Shown in pieces: positions 1 through 8,974 of a stretch of 64,000 bases of DNA. The first letter of the stretch is position 1. Each line of letters begins with the position of its first letter. The stretch covers positions 23,828 through 87,827 of the forward strand of contig CACBXQ010000004.1 in assembly GCA_902543245.1 (NCBI GenBank), given 5' to 3'. The stretch comes from an uncultured Pelagibacteraceae bacterium. Lineage in GTDB: Bacteria > Pseudomonadota > Alphaproteobacteria > Pelagibacterales > Pelagibacteraceae. The position numbers and the translations under genes are program-made. The notes beneath the pieces are model-generated. The model was not told the DNA's origin. It saw nothing but the letters and a program-made list of their open reading frames with translations, and did not search any database.

Positions 1-329
1 AAATAAAATTCTTTTTCAATGTTAGAGGATTCTTCTACATACAACCTTTTTACTACTTTTCCTTCTGAACCCGTTTGATGTGTCACTAATTTTTTTCCTA
101 GTAATTTTCTAGACTCTTTGCCCAATTCTTCAATGTTATCAAGGATTTTAACACCTCCAGCTTTACCTCTTCCACCGGCATGAATTTGTGCTTTAAGAAC
201 AAATTTATCGGTTTTTAAATCTTTGGCTTTTTCTAAAACTTCTTCTACTGATTTTCCTGATATTCCATTAGGAACTGGGGCCCCAAATTTTTTTAACAAC
301 GCTTTTGCTTGATGTTCGTGAATATTCAT
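1..329 (-). CDS. sucC: Succinyl-CoA synthetase beta subunit, N-terminal part (runs off the window)
   Basis: This is the first 109 codons of the ADP-forming succinyl-CoA ligase beta chain, which makes succinate and ATP from succinyl-CoA in the TCA cycle in the cytoplasm. The start reads MNIHEHQAKALLKKFG, the hallmark beginning of SucC, followed by the ATP-grasp stretch KAQIHAGGRGKAGGVK. The ATG lies only 3 bases after the mdh stop, so it is the distal gene of the mdh-mmsA-sdh string. The rest, and presumably sucD, lie beyond the left edge. Nothing odd is visible in the part seen. Confidence 0.96.
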   Translation of the reverse strand, partial: MNIHEHQAKALLKKFGAPVPNGISGKSVEEVLEKAKDLKTDKFVLKAQIHAGGRGKAGGVKILDNIEELGKESRKLLGKKLVTHQTGSEGKVVKRLYVEESSNIEKEFY

Positions 330-332
330 TAT

Positions 333-1295
333 TTATTTTATAAGATTTGGATCAATAACTGATGCTGCCTCCCATAATTTCTTTACTGCTTCTATAGATT
401 TCATAAATTCTTTTTTTTCATTTTCATTAAGATCAATCTCTTTAATTTTTTCAATTCCATTTTTACCAATTACGACGGGCACTCCAGCAAAGACATTTTT
501 TACACCATACTCTCCATTCAAATGAACAGCACAAGGAAGTAGTTTTTTTTCATCATTTATAAAGGCTTCAGCCATTTGAACTCCTGAAGCAGCAGGAGCA
601 TAAAATGCAGACCCTTTCTCTAAAAATTTAACTATTTCTGCTCCTCCATCTCTAGTTCTTTGATTGATTTCTTCTAATCTTTCTGAAGAAATTTTACCCT
701 CTTTAACTATATCTAGTAAAGGTTTGCCTGAAACTTTTGTAAATCTCGGCAAAGGAACCATTGTGTCTCCATGGCCTCCCATTACCATAGCTTCTATTTC
801 TTTCACAGGAACATTAAGCTCTCTTGATAAAAATAATTTAAATCTTGAACTGTCTAATATACCAGCCATACCAACTACCATATTAGTAGGTAATCCAGAA
901 TATTTTTGGAATGCCATAACCATAACGTCTAACGGATTTGTTATACAAATAACAAAAGAATCTGGAGAATATTTTTGAATTCCTTCTGCTACTTGTTTAA
1001 TTATTTTTAAATTAATTCCTAGAAGATCGTCTCTACTCATTCCAGGCTTTCTTGGTACACCCGCAGTAATAATTATTACATCTGAGTCCTTAATATCCTC
1101 ATATTTATCGGTGCCAGATAATTTTACATTAAAACCATCCACAGATGAAGATTGAGATATATCAAGTGCTTTACCTTTAGCAATTCCAGGTGCTACATCA
1201 AATAATACAACTTCACCTGCTAATTCTTTTGTACCAATTAAATGAGCTAATGTTCCTCCTATTTGACCTGAACCTATTAGAGAAATTTTTTTCAT
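333..1295 (-). CDS. mdh: Malate dehydrogenase (NAD, LDH-like type)
   Basis: Oxidises malate to oxaloacetate with NAD in the TCA cycle. The 320-residue protein has the Rossmann glycine motif GSGQIGG at 8-14, an acidic residue at D33 that fits NAD rather than NADP, the mobile substrate loop [11 protein letters not shown] (residues 78-88, arginine-bearing as in malate enzymes), and the catalytic histidine in GGHGDTMVP at H175. Length is normal for the lactate-dehydrogenase-like malate dehydrogenases of alphaproteobacteria. It sits 3 bases after mmsA and 3 bases before sucC, so it is almost certainly co-transcribed with both. Confidence 0.97.
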   Translation of the reverse strand: MKKISLIGSGQIGGTLAHLIGTKELAGEVVLFDVAPGIAKGKALDISQSSSVDGFNVKLSGTDKYEDIKDSDVIIITAGVPRKPGMSRDDLLGINLKIIKQVAEGIQKYSPDSFVICITNPLDVMVMAFQKYSGLPTNMVVGMAGILDSSRFKLFLSRELNVPVKEIEAMVMGGHGDTMVPLPRFTKVSGKPLLDIVKEGKISSERLEEINQRTRDGGAEIVKFLEKGSAFYAPAASGVQMAEAFINDEKKLLPCAVHLNGEYGVKNVFAGVPVVIGKNGIEKIKEIDLNENEKKEFMKSIEAVKKLWEAASVIDPNLIK

Positions 1296-1298
1296 TTT

Positions 1299-2792
1299 TT
1301 ACTTCATTGTTGGCATTATAAATTCTGGATTAGATCTAACACCTGAAGGCCATCTTGATGTAATGGTTTTTAATTTTGTATAAAATCTTACTCCTTCAGG
1401 TCCATGCATATGTTGATCTCCAAACAAAGATCTTTTCCATCCTCCAAAACTATGATGTGCTACTGGCACTGGTATTGGAATATTTATTCCCACCATACCT
1501 ACTTTAATTTTACTTGCAAAAGTCCTTCCAACATCTCCATCTCTTGTGTAAATTGAAGTTCCATTTCCAAATTCATGATCATTCACTAATTTTGTTGCTT
1601 CGTTAAAATCATCAACTCTCACAACTGATAAAACTGGACCAAAAATTTCTTCTTTATAAATTCTCATATCTTTTGTAACATTGTCAAATAGACATCCTCC
1701 AATATAAAAACCATTTTCATAACCTTGAAGCTTCATTTTTCTACCATCAACTACGAGATTTGCACCCTCCTTTATGCCTAAATCAACATAACCAGTAACT
1801 TTTTCTAGATGCTCTTTTGTAACTAGTGGCCCCATTTCGGATGATTTATCCATTCCTGGACCAACCTTTAGTTTTTCAACTTTCTTTGATAGTTCGCTTA
1901 CTAATTCATCTCCAATACTTCCAACAGCTACAGCAACTGATTGTGCCATACATCTCTCGCCAGCAGAACCATAGGCTGCACCCATTAAACCATTTACTGC
2001 TTGGTCTAAATCACAATCTGGCATTACAACACAATGATTTTTTGCACCTCCCAAAGCTTGGACTCTTTTTTCATTTTTAGCTGCATTTTCATAAATATAC
2101 TTAGCTATTGGAGTAGATCCTACAAAACTAACAGCCTGAATATCTTTATTCTCAAGAATTGAATCAACAACCTCTTTGTCACCATTTACTATATTCAAAA
2201 CGCCATCTGGTAATCCTGCCTCTGAAAAAAGCTCAGCCAACTTCATTGAGCATGATGGATCTTTTTCAGAAGGTTTTAGAATAAAAGTATTTCCACAAGC
2301 TATTGCCATTGGAAACATCCACATTGGAACCATTGCTGGAAAATTAAATGGTGTTATCCCTGCGCAAACTCCTAATGGTTGTCTAAGCGACCAGCTGTCA
2401 ATATCTGTACCTACATTTTCTGTAAATTCACCTTTTAACATTTGAGGTATTCCACAGGCAAATTCTACAACTTCAAGTCCTCTAGTTAGAGATCCTTTTG
2501 CATCCTCATAAACTTTGCCATGTTCTGATACAATTAATTTTGTTAACTCATCATAATTTTTTTCAATTAATTCTTTGTATTTAAATATAATTCTGGCCCT
2601 TTGTATTGGGGGTTTAGTTGACCAGTTTTCAAATGCTTTTTTTGCGAAATCTACTGATTTATTAAGATCTTCCTTAGATCCAAGCAATACCTCTGAACTT
2701 ACCTCTCCTGTTGCAGGATTAAATACTTTACCTTTTCTTTTTGAAGATCCAGTATATTTGCTTCCATTAACATAATGTTCTATCAGGTTCAT
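1299..2792 (-). CDS. mmsA: Methylmalonate-semialdehyde dehydrogenase (CoA-acylating)
   Basis: Converts methylmalonate semialdehyde (or malonate semialdehyde) with CoA and NAD to propionyl-CoA (or acetyl-CoA), the last step of valine, thymine and inositol/beta-alanine breakdown. The 497 residues show the aldehyde dehydrogenase fold: PFNFPAMVPMWMFP near 148, FVGSTPIAKYIY near 223, catalytic cysteine C281 in GSAGERCMAQS, and the MmsA-type tail GGWKRSLFGDQHMHGPEGV. The residue before the cysteine is arginine, as in CoA-dependent members. It lies between sdhB and mdh, so its acyl-CoA product is made beside TCA genes. The exact semialdehyde used cannot be told from sequence. Confidence 0.93.
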   Translation of the reverse strand: MNLIEHYVNGSKYTGSSKRKGKVFNPATGEVSSEVLLGSKEDLNKSVDFAKKAFENWSTKPPIQRARIIFKYKELIEKNYDELTKLIVSEHGKVYEDAKGSLTRGLEVVEFACGIPQMLKGEFTENVGTDIDSWSLRQPLGVCAGITPFNFPAMVPMWMFPMAIACGNTFILKPSEKDPSCSMKLAELFSEAGLPDGVLNIVNGDKEVVDSILENKDIQAVSFVGSTPIAKYIYENAAKNEKRVQALGGAKNHCVVMPDCDLDQAVNGLMGAAYGSAGERCMAQSVAVAVGSIGDELVSELSKKVEKLKVGPGMDKSSEMGPLVTKEHLEKVTGYVDLGIKEGANLVVDGRKMKLQGYENGFYIGGCLFDNVTKDMRIYKEEIFGPVLSVVRVDDFNEATKLVNDHEFGNGTSIYTRDGDVGRTFASKIKVGMVGINIPIPVPVAHHSFGGWKRSLFGDQHMHGPEGVRFYTKLKTITSRWPSGVRSNPEFIMPTMK

Positions 2793-2816
2793 TATTAATT
2801 TATTTAATCTAACTAA

Positions 2817-3590
2817 CTAGCTTGTTGCAAGCATTTTCTTTATTGATGCAATTGCTTTTGCAGGATTTAGTCCCTTTGGACAAGCATTTGTACAGTTCAT
2901 GATTGTATGGCATCTGTAAAGCTTTAATTCATCAGCTACTTTATTTAATCTTTCTTTTCTATCTTCATCTCTACTATCCATTATCCATCTATAAGCTTGA
3001 AGAAGCACTGCAGGCCCTAAATATTTGTCTCCATTCCACCAATAACTTGGGCAGGATGTAGAACAGCAAGCGCACATTATACATTCATATAATCCATCTA
3101 GTTTTGAACGATCTGATTTAGATTGAATATTCTCTTGTTGATCATTTTTTTTAGAAGTCTTAAGCCATGGTTCTACGGATTCATATTGTTTGTATAAAGT
3201 ATTTAAATCTCCTATTAAATCTTTTAATACTTTCAAATGTGGTAACGGATAAATATTAATATCACCCTTAATTTCTGCATGAGGTTTTGTACATGCTAAG
3301 CCATTTTTTCCATCCATGTTCATAGCGCAAGAACCACAAACTCCGTGAGCACATGAACGTCTATATGCAAGCGAAGGGTCTATTTCATTTTTAATTTTGT
3401 TAAGTAAATCTAAAACTTTTGATGGACAATTGTCCATGTCAACTTCATATGTATCAATTCTTGGATTTTCACCAGTTGAAGGGTCCCATCTATAAACATT
3501 TACTTTTCTAATGTTTTTTGAATTAGTTTTGTCCTTATAATAAATTCCTTTAATAACTTTTGAGTTTTTAGGAAGATTTATTTGAACCAT
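2817..3590 (-). CDS. sdhB: Succinate dehydrogenase iron-sulfur subunit
   Basis: Electron-transfer subunit of complex II, carrying electrons from the flavin of SdhA to ubiquinone at the membrane. All three cluster motifs are visible: 2Fe-2S cysteines C80, C85, C88 and C100; 4Fe-4S cysteines C170, C173, C176 and C180 in [11 protein letters not shown]; and 3Fe-4S cysteines C227, C233 and C237. The 257-residue length is normal. Its start codon shares a base with the sdhA stop, which indicates translational coupling. The order C-D-A-B on the minus strand is classical. mmsA follows after 24 bases. Confidence 0.97.
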   Translation of the reverse strand: MVQINLPKNSKVIKGIYYKDKTNSKNIRKVNVYRWDPSTGENPRIDTYEVDMDNCPSKVLDLLNKIKNEIDPSLAYRRSCAHGVCGSCAMNMDGKNGLACTKPHAEIKGDINIYPLPHLKVLKDLIGDLNTLYKQYESVEPWLKTSKKNDQQENIQSKSDRSKLDGLYECIMCACCSTSCPSYWWNGDKYLGPAVLLQAYRWIMDSRDEDRKERLNKVADELKLYRCHTIMNCTNACPKGLNPAKAIASIKKMLATS

Positions 3591-5362
3591 TAGTAAACTC
3601 TTTCTTGGGGAGGAAAATATTGAACATCATTAGTTAAAGTTGATCTTGTCACTGGTCTATACTTTATTTCTGTTTTATCTCCATTGCACCAAGATAACGT
3701 ATGTTGCATAAATTTATCATCGTCTCTATTTGGAAAATCTTCCCTGGCGTGAGCTCCTCTACTTTCTTTTCTGTAATAAGCAGAGTCCATAGTTGTTATT
3801 GCTTGTCTTATTAAGTTATCAAATTCTAACGTTTCTACTAAATCGGTATTGAAGATTAATGATTTATCTTTCACTTTAATTGACTCCATACCCTCAAATG
3901 GTTTTCTTATTTCATTTACTCCCTCGCTTAAGGTTTTTTCAGTTCTAAAAACCGCACACTTAGATTGCATCGTTTTTTGCATAGATATTCTTAAATCTGC
4001 TGTATTGTTTGATCCATCCGAATTTCTTAATTTATCAAATCTTTCAAGACATTTATCTGTTTCTGATTGAGAAATTTCTTCATGAGGAGTTCCTGGTTTT
4101 ATAATTTCTGCTGCTCTTTTAGCTGCAGCTCTTCCAAAAACAACCAGATCTATTAAAGAATTAGATCCTAACCTATTAGCCCCATGTACAGAAACACAAG
4201 CTGCCTCTCCAATAGCCATTAACCCAGGAACTGTATCTGCTCCGTTTGCTGATAAGACTTCAGCTTTATAGTTAGTTGGAATTCCTCCCATGTTGTAATG
4301 CACTGTTGGAACAACTGGAATTGGCTCTTTCGTAACATCAACATCTGCGAAAAGTCTTGATGACTCTGATATTCCAGGTAGCCTCTCTTCAATTACTTTT
4401 GGATCTAAGTGATCTAAATGAAGATGAACATGATCTTTTTCATTTCCAACACCTCTTCCTTCGTTTATTTCAACAGCAATAGATCTACTTACAACATCTC
4501 TTGAAGCTAAGTCTTTTGCTTTTGGCGCATATCTTTCCATAAATCTTTCACCCTTTGAATTTAATAAGTAGCCACCTTCTCCTCTAACTCCCTCAGAAAT
4601 TAAAGTTCCATGTCCATAAATACCTGTTGGATGAAATTGTACAAATTCCATGTCTTGTAATGGTAAACCTGCTCTTAAAACCATAGCATTTCCATCACCT
4701 GTGCATGTGTGTGCTGAAGTTGCTGAATAATAAACTTTTCCATATCCACCTGTAGCTATGATTGTAATATGTGATCTGAAACGGTGTATAGTTCCATCAT
4801 TTAAATTCCAGGCGATTAGTCCTTTACACTCTCCATCTTTCATTAGTAAATCAAGTGCAAAATATTCAATAAAAAATTCTGTATTATGTTTAAGGGCTTG
4901 CCCGTACAATGTATGTAATATTGCATGTCCAGTCCTATCTGCTGCAGCACATGTTCTTTGTACAGTGCCATTTCCATAATTTTTAGTCATCCCTCCAAAT
5001 GGTCTTTGATAAATTTTACCATCCTCTGTCCTACTAAATGGAACTCCATATTGTTCTAACTCTAGAACTGCTTTAGGTGCCTCTTTACATAAATATTCTA
5101 TTGAGTCTTGATCTCCAAGCCAATCAGACCCTTTAACTGTATCATACATATGCCATCTCCAATCATCCTCTCCCATGTTTCCTAATGCAGCAGAAATACC
5201 TCCTTGTGCAGCAGAAGTATGGCTTCTTGTTGGAAATACTTTTGATATGCAGGCTGTTTTTAATCCAGCTTCACTCAGTCCTACTGCAGCTCTTAGACCA
5301 GATCCTCCGGCCCCAAGGACTACAACATCATATTCGTGGTCAATTATTTTGTATGAGCTCAT
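3590..5362 (-). CDS. sdhA: Succinate dehydrogenase flavoprotein subunit
   Basis: Oxidises succinate to fumarate using covalently bound FAD, in the TCA cycle and respiratory complex II. The 590 residues show the FAD dinucleotide motif [17 protein letters not shown] (17-33), the flavin-linking histidine H48 in [10 protein letters not shown], and substrate-site segments [11 protein letters not shown] and [13 protein letters not shown]. The C-terminal ARG-rich stretch [16 protein letters not shown] is typical of SdhA. It starts 2 bases after sdhD and overlaps the sdhB start by one base. Length and motifs are wholly normal. Confidence 0.98.
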   Translation of the reverse strand: MSSYKIIDHEYDVVVLGAGGSGLRAAVGLSEAGLKTACISKVFPTRSHTSAAQGGISAALGNMGEDDWRWHMYDTVKGSDWLGDQDSIEYLCKEAPKAVLELEQYGVPFSRTEDGKIYQRPFGGMTKNYGNGTVQRTCAAADRTGHAILHTLYGQALKHNTEFFIEYFALDLLMKDGECKGLIAWNLNDGTIHRFRSHITIIATGGYGKVYYSATSAHTCTGDGNAMVLRAGLPLQDMEFVQFHPTGIYGHGTLISEGVRGEGGYLLNSKGERFMERYAPKAKDLASRDVVSRSIAVEINEGRGVGNEKDHVHLHLDHLDPKVIEERLPGISESSRLFADVDVTKEPIPVVPTVHYNMGGIPTNYKAEVLSANGADTVPGLMAIGEAACVSVHGANRLGSNSLIDLVVFGRAAAKRAAEIIKPGTPHEEISQSETDKCLERFDKLRNSDGSNNTADLRISMQKTMQSKCAVFRTEKTLSEGVNEIRKPFEGMESIKVKDKSLIFNTDLVETLEFDNLIRQAITTMDSAYYRKESRGAHAREDFPNRDDDKFMQHTLSWCNGDKTEIKYRPVTRSTLTNDVQYFPPQERVY

Positions 5363-5364
5363 TT

Positions 5365-5688
5365 TTATAAATTAAATAATATAACTAATGTTAATAAAGG
5401 AATTATAATAGCAAATAAATATAATAATTTATTTGCGACATTTTTAATTGTCTCATTTTCTACATAATCCTCAAAAATCTCACTAATGGTAAGAGCAGAA
5501 TGAAAAAAAGCTATAATTATAAAAATTGAGAAGAGAAATTTGTAAGGTTGGGAAGAAAAAAATAACAAAACCTCTTGATAATCATTATCATATATTGATA
5601 CAAAATTAAGAATGAACCAGATCGTAAGTGGAACTAAAACTATTCCACTAGATTTCATCAGAAGCCACTTTTTTGTAGAATTAATCAT
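5365..5688 (-). CDS. sdhD: Succinate dehydrogenase membrane anchor subunit
   Basis: Second membrane anchor of complex II, helping bind heme b and ubiquinone. The 107-residue protein has three hydrophobic helices (about 15-35, 47-70 and 82-105). The segment [17 protein letters not shown] holds the histidine and aspartate-tyrosine pattern typical of the SdhD heme/quinone region. The sequence is otherwise divergent, as is normal for this subunit, and assignment rests mainly on position between sdhC and sdhA and on topology. It begins directly after the sdhC stop. Confidence 0.9.
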   Translation of the reverse strand: MINSTKKWLLMKSSGIVLVPLTIWFILNFVSIYDNDYQEVLLFFSSQPYKFLFSIFIIIAFFHSALTISEIFEDYVENETIKNVANKLLYLFAIIIPLLTLVILFNL

Positions 5689-6072
5689 TTAAATAAAAAA
5701 CCTTCCTATAAAATAAATTAATAGTGTTGTTAAAAAAGATCCTACTATCACAAAAACTCCTGTTAAATTTGAGGTTTTTAATTCAAATCCATAACCTAAA
5801 TCCCAAAAAAAATGTCTCACTTCACTCAAGATCTGAAAACTGAATGACCAGGTAATAAAAATAATTACAAATTTTCCAAAAATAGAATTAAAAAAAATAT
5901 TTATCAAAGAATAATTATTTGGCCCTAACATTAAAAACATTACCAAAAAACAAATAATGGTTATTAAAGTAATATTTATTACTCCTGTTATTCTATGAAC
6001 GATTGATACTAAAGATGAAATATGCCAATTATAAATTTGTATATGTGGTGATATAGGATTTTTTTCGTTCAT
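5689..6072 (-). CDS. sdhC: Succinate dehydrogenase cytochrome b556 subunit
   Basis: First membrane anchor of complex II, contributing a heme b ligand. The N terminus SPHIQIYNWHISSLVSIVHRITG is the SdhC signature (serine and arginine of the quinone pocket), and SEVRHFFWDLG carries the heme-ligand histidine. Three hydrophobic helices are visible in 127 residues. The ATG overlaps the asd stop by four bases (ATGA), so translation of complex II is coupled to asd rather than starting at a separate operon head. Confidence 0.95.
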   Translation of the reverse strand: MNEKNPISPHIQIYNWHISSLVSIVHRITGVINITLITIICFLVMFLMLGPNNYSLINIFFNSIFGKFVIIFITWSFSFQILSEVRHFFWDLGYGFELKTSNLTGVFVIVGSFLTTLLIYFIGRFFI

Positions 6073-7070
6073 CTAAAATTTTTAATTAAAGTTTCTGCAA
6101 TTTCAACTGCATTAAGTGCCGCTCCTTTTAATAAATTATCTGAAACAATCCATAAATTTATTGTATTTTCTTGTGATTCATCTTTTCTAATTCGAGAAAT
6201 AAATGTTTCATACTCGTTTTCAGCTTCAACTGGAGTTACATAACCACCATCTTCCATTTTATCAACAAGTTTACACCCAGGTGAACTACCAAGAACATTT
6301 CTTATTTCATCTAATTTATATTTCCTGTTAAACTCAACATTTACACTTACAGCATGAGAAACTAAAACTGGAATTCTTACTGAGGTAGATGTTACTTTTA
6401 TTTTGGTATCTAATATTTTTTTAACCTCATCATGCATTTTTTGTTCTTCTTTGGTATAACCATTATCTAAAAACTTATCTATGTGAGGTATTGCGTTAAA
6501 TGCAATCTGTTTAGTAAAATATTTTGATTTTAGTTCTTTATTTTCATAAAATTCTTTTGTTTGTGATAATAGCTCGTCCATTGCTGACTTGCCTGCACCA
6601 GAAACAGATTGATAAGTTGAAGCTACTATTCTTTTAATATCATATAAATCATGTAATGGTTTAAGTGCAACAACTAAAGGTATTACTGAGCAATTTGCGT
6701 TTGCTATAATATTTTTATTTTTATAAAGTTTTAGGTGTTGTGAATTTACCTCTGGCACGACTAAAGGAACATCTGGATCCATCCTAAAATTTTTTGAGTT
6801 ATCAATTACTATAGAATTTTTTGCTGCAACTGGAGCCCATTTCTCTGCAATTGCTGAACCAGCAGCAAAAAAAGTGATTTCAGCTTTAGAAAAATCATAA
6901 TTTTCAATATCGTGAATCATATGATCTTGATTTTTAAAATGTATTTTTTTTCCAGCACTTTTAGGAGATGCAATTAAGTATATATTATCAAATGCAAAGT
7001 TTTTCTTTTGTAAAACTTCTAAGAGTTTTCTACCAACATTTCCTGTTGCGCCTACTATTGCTATATTCAT
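6069..7070 (-). CDS. asd: Aspartate-semialdehyde dehydrogenase
   Basis: Reduces aspartyl phosphate to aspartate semialdehyde, the branch point to lysine/diaminopimelate, methionine and threonine. The 333 residues start with the NADP motif GATGNVGRKL, contain active-site cysteine C127 in ANANCSVIP, the segment STYQSVSGAGKSAMDEL, and the histidine-bearing RIPVLVSHAVSVNVEF. It starts 22 bases after dmdA and overlaps sdhC, linking amino-acid synthesis to both neighbours. dapF of the same lysine route lies further along, on the other strand. Confidence 0.96.
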   Translation of the reverse strand: MNIAIVGATGNVGRKLLEVLQKKNFAFDNIYLIASPKSAGKKIHFKNQDHMIHDIENYDFSKAEITFFAAGSAIAEKWAPVAAKNSIVIDNSKNFRMDPDVPLVVPEVNSQHLKLYKNKNIIANANCSVIPLVVALKPLHDLYDIKRIVASTYQSVSGAGKSAMDELLSQTKEFYENKELKSKYFTKQIAFNAIPHIDKFLDNGYTKEEQKMHDEVKKILDTKIKVTSTSVRIPVLVSHAVSVNVEFNRKYKLDEIRNVLGSSPGCKLVDKMEDGGYVTPVEAENEYETFISRIRKDESQENTINLWIVSDNLLKGAALNAVEIAETLIKNFR

Positions 7071-7092
7071 TATAGTTTTTTAAGATTTATAC

Positions 7093-8202
7093 CTAGATGA
7101 AAGGCAAATCACAAACTTTTCCATTAAATATCTTGTTATTTATTGATATTTTAATGTTTTGCGAAGTTTCCCAATAGGGTTTTTTAAGCATTGCAATTCC
7201 AATTACCTTTTTAAAATGAGGTGAATATCCACCTGATCTAAGTTCACCAATTTCATTATTATTTTCATCAAAAATACTTATGGATTTTGTTACACTTATT
7301 GCATTAGTATCAATTTTAACACCCATAAGTTTTTTTTTAATTCCTTCAGATTTTATTTTTTTTAAAGCTTCTTTACCTAAAAACTCAACTTCACTATCTG
7401 TATTTACCAATTTATCAAATCCACACTCTAGTGGATTATCATCTATATCAATATCATTGCCATAAGAGAGTAGGCCACTTTCTAATCTTTCAATAAGATT
7501 TGGGCATCCTGGCTTTACATCATATTTTTTTCCGACTTCAAACAATTTATCATACAAAGCTAAACCAGATTTTCTATCTTCAACATAAATTTCGTATCCA
7601 CCTTGTTTTGACCAACCAGATCTTGCTATTAAATGTTTTACACCCTCAAATTCAAAATAATCAAATCCAAAAAATTTCATATCAGAAATTTCTTTTCCAA
7701 ATATTTCTTCCATAAGTTTAAATGATTTAGGTCCTTGGATAGCTAATATATTTACATCTGGCTCAAAAATCTCAACTTGAAAATTTTTTCCAATTGCAAT
7801 CCCTTTTGCAAATAATTTTACATCTGAGTCTGCTATAGATATCCACCATCTATCCTCTGCTAACTTTAAAATTACAGGATCATTAATTAATCCTCCCTTA
7901 TCGTCAATTATTGGACAATAATAACATCTGCCAACTTTAGATTTTGATAAATCTCTACATGTGATCATCTGAACTAATTCTGCAGCGTCTTTTCCTTTAA
8001 TTTCTACTTGTCTTTCACCGGCAACATCCCAAACTTGGACGTGCTCTTTTAAATGAAAATAATTTTCCTCTACTGTGCCAAAGCTAGCTGGTAACAACAT
8101 ATGATTATATACTGTATAAGAAGTTACTCCTTGCATCTCAATTCTAGATGTATAAGGGGTACTTCTAACCCTTCTTGATTTTGCAATTACAAAATTACTC
8201 AT
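7093..8202 (-). CDS. dmdA: Dimethylsulfoniopropionate (DMSP) demethylase
   Basis: Transfers a methyl group from DMSP to tetrahydrofolate, giving methylmercaptopropionate and 5-methyl-THF; it is the entry to the demethylation pathway that feeds sulfur and carbon to SAR11. The protein has the GcvT/aminomethyltransferase fold. The N terminus ([20 protein letters not shown]), the block [17 protein letters not shown] and the end [11 protein letters not shown] match what I remember of the Pelagibacter ubique enzyme, as does the length of 369 residues. Neighbours are homologues of DmdB and DmdC, the next two enzymes. It overlaps the upstream hydrolase by 8 bases. A plain glycine-cleavage T protein is unlikely because no gcvH or gcvP is adjacent and the match to DmdA is direct. 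Confidence 0.94.
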   Translation of the reverse strand: MSNFVIAKSRRVRSTPYTSRIEMQGVTSYTVYNHMLLPASFGTVEENYFHLKEHVQVWDVAGERQVEIKGKDAAELVQMITCRDLSKSKVGRCYYCPIIDDKGGLINDPVILKLAEDRWWISIADSDVKLFAKGIAIGKNFQVEIFEPDVNILAIQGPKSFKLMEEIFGKEISDMKFFGFDYFEFEGVKHLIARSGWSKQGGYEIYVEDRKSGLALYDKLFEVGKKYDVKPGCPNLIERLESGLLSYGNDIDIDDNPLECGFDKLVNTDSEVEFLGKEALKKIKSEGIKKKLMGVKIDTNAISVTKSISIFDENNNEIGELRSGGYSPHFKKVIGIAMLKKPYWETSQNIKISINNKIFNGKVCDLPFI

Positions 8203-8974
8203 TTTTTAAAAAACTAATTACTTTTTTTCGCATATCAAAAGCTCTTTCAAAAATTATCATATGACCACAGTTTGTAATTACTTCAACTTTTGAATTTTTT
8301 ATCTGTTCAGCCATTTTTTCTCCAACTTTTAAAGGAACCATTTTATCTAATTCTCCAAAAATACATAAAGTTTGACAATTTATTTTTTTTAAAGACTCAG
8401 CGCCATCCTTATAATTATTACAAGCATTTAAGTCTACTGCTAAAATCTCCCTTATCTCTCTTGATGAATTAATTATTTTTTTTACTGGATTTCCACCAAT
8501 AAAAGCTTTGGATCCCTCGTAACCCCATTTCATCATAAGTAATATCGATTTTTCATCTCCAGCTTCTGCTAAATCAATCAAATCCTGATTAACTGGCATT
8601 TTATGTGTTCCGGAAACCAAAATTAATTTGGAAATTAAATTTTGGTATCTAGATGAAAAGTCAATACCCACTAGTGCACCTTGAGAATGGCCAATAATGA
8701 TTATTTCGTTAATTGATAATTTTTTCATTAGTGCAACTATCCAATCTGAAATTTCTTGAATTGATTTAATCGATGGTCCTTCAGAATTTCCATGACCAGG
8801 AAGATCAACAGATAATACATTATATCCATTTGTAGTGTAAAATTGCTCGTGAAGAGACCAAACTATATGGCTTAAACCACTACCGTGCAAAAGTAGTATA
8901 GAAGGTTTGTTTTGTTCAAAATCTACCCCTCCTGTAGAGACGAAAACGTCTTTGTCGTTAACCTCTAATTTCAG
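8195..8974 (-). CDS. Alpha/beta hydrolase inside the dmd cluster, probable CTG start
   Basis: A serine hydrolase of unknown substrate lying between dmdB and dmdA. Visible parts are the oxyanion-hole motif HGSG, nucleophile elbow GHSQG, acid FGELDKMVP and histidine NCGHMIIFE, so the triad is complete. The shortest in-frame start (TTG at 8890) would delete the first strand before HGSG. Reading back, the frame stays open to a CTG at 8974-8972 with AAGGAG at 8985-8980, five bases upstream; the N terminus would read [20 protein letters not shown] before PSILLLHG. That gives 259 residues, a usual size, and a four-base overlap with the dmdB stop. No ATG or GTG exists in frame. Its position suggests action on a methylmercaptopropionate-pathway intermediate or CoA thioester, which is inference only. 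Confidence 0.85.
   Translation of the reverse strand: MKLEVNDKDVFVSTGGVDFEQNKPSILLLHGSGLSHIVWSLHEQFYTTNGYNVLSVDLPGHGNSEGPSIKSIQEISDWIVALMKKLSINEIIIIGHSQGALVGIDFSSRYQNLISKLILVSGTHKMPVNQDLIDLAEAGDEKSILLMMKWGYEGSKAFIGGNPVKKIINSSREIREILAVDLNACNNYKDGAESLKKINCQTLCIFGELDKMVPLKVGEKMAEQIKNSKVEVITNCGHMIIFERAFDMRKKVISFLKNE

Noticed and set aside
7093-8202. Glycine cleavage T protein
   Set aside because: The sequence matches DmdA and dmdB/dmdC are neighbours; no gcvH or gcvP is present.
8195-8890. TTG start at 8890 for the dmd-cluster hydrolase
   Set aside because: It would begin within the strand just before the HGSG motif and lacks a ribosome site; the CTG at 8974 has AAGGAG and a four-base overlap.
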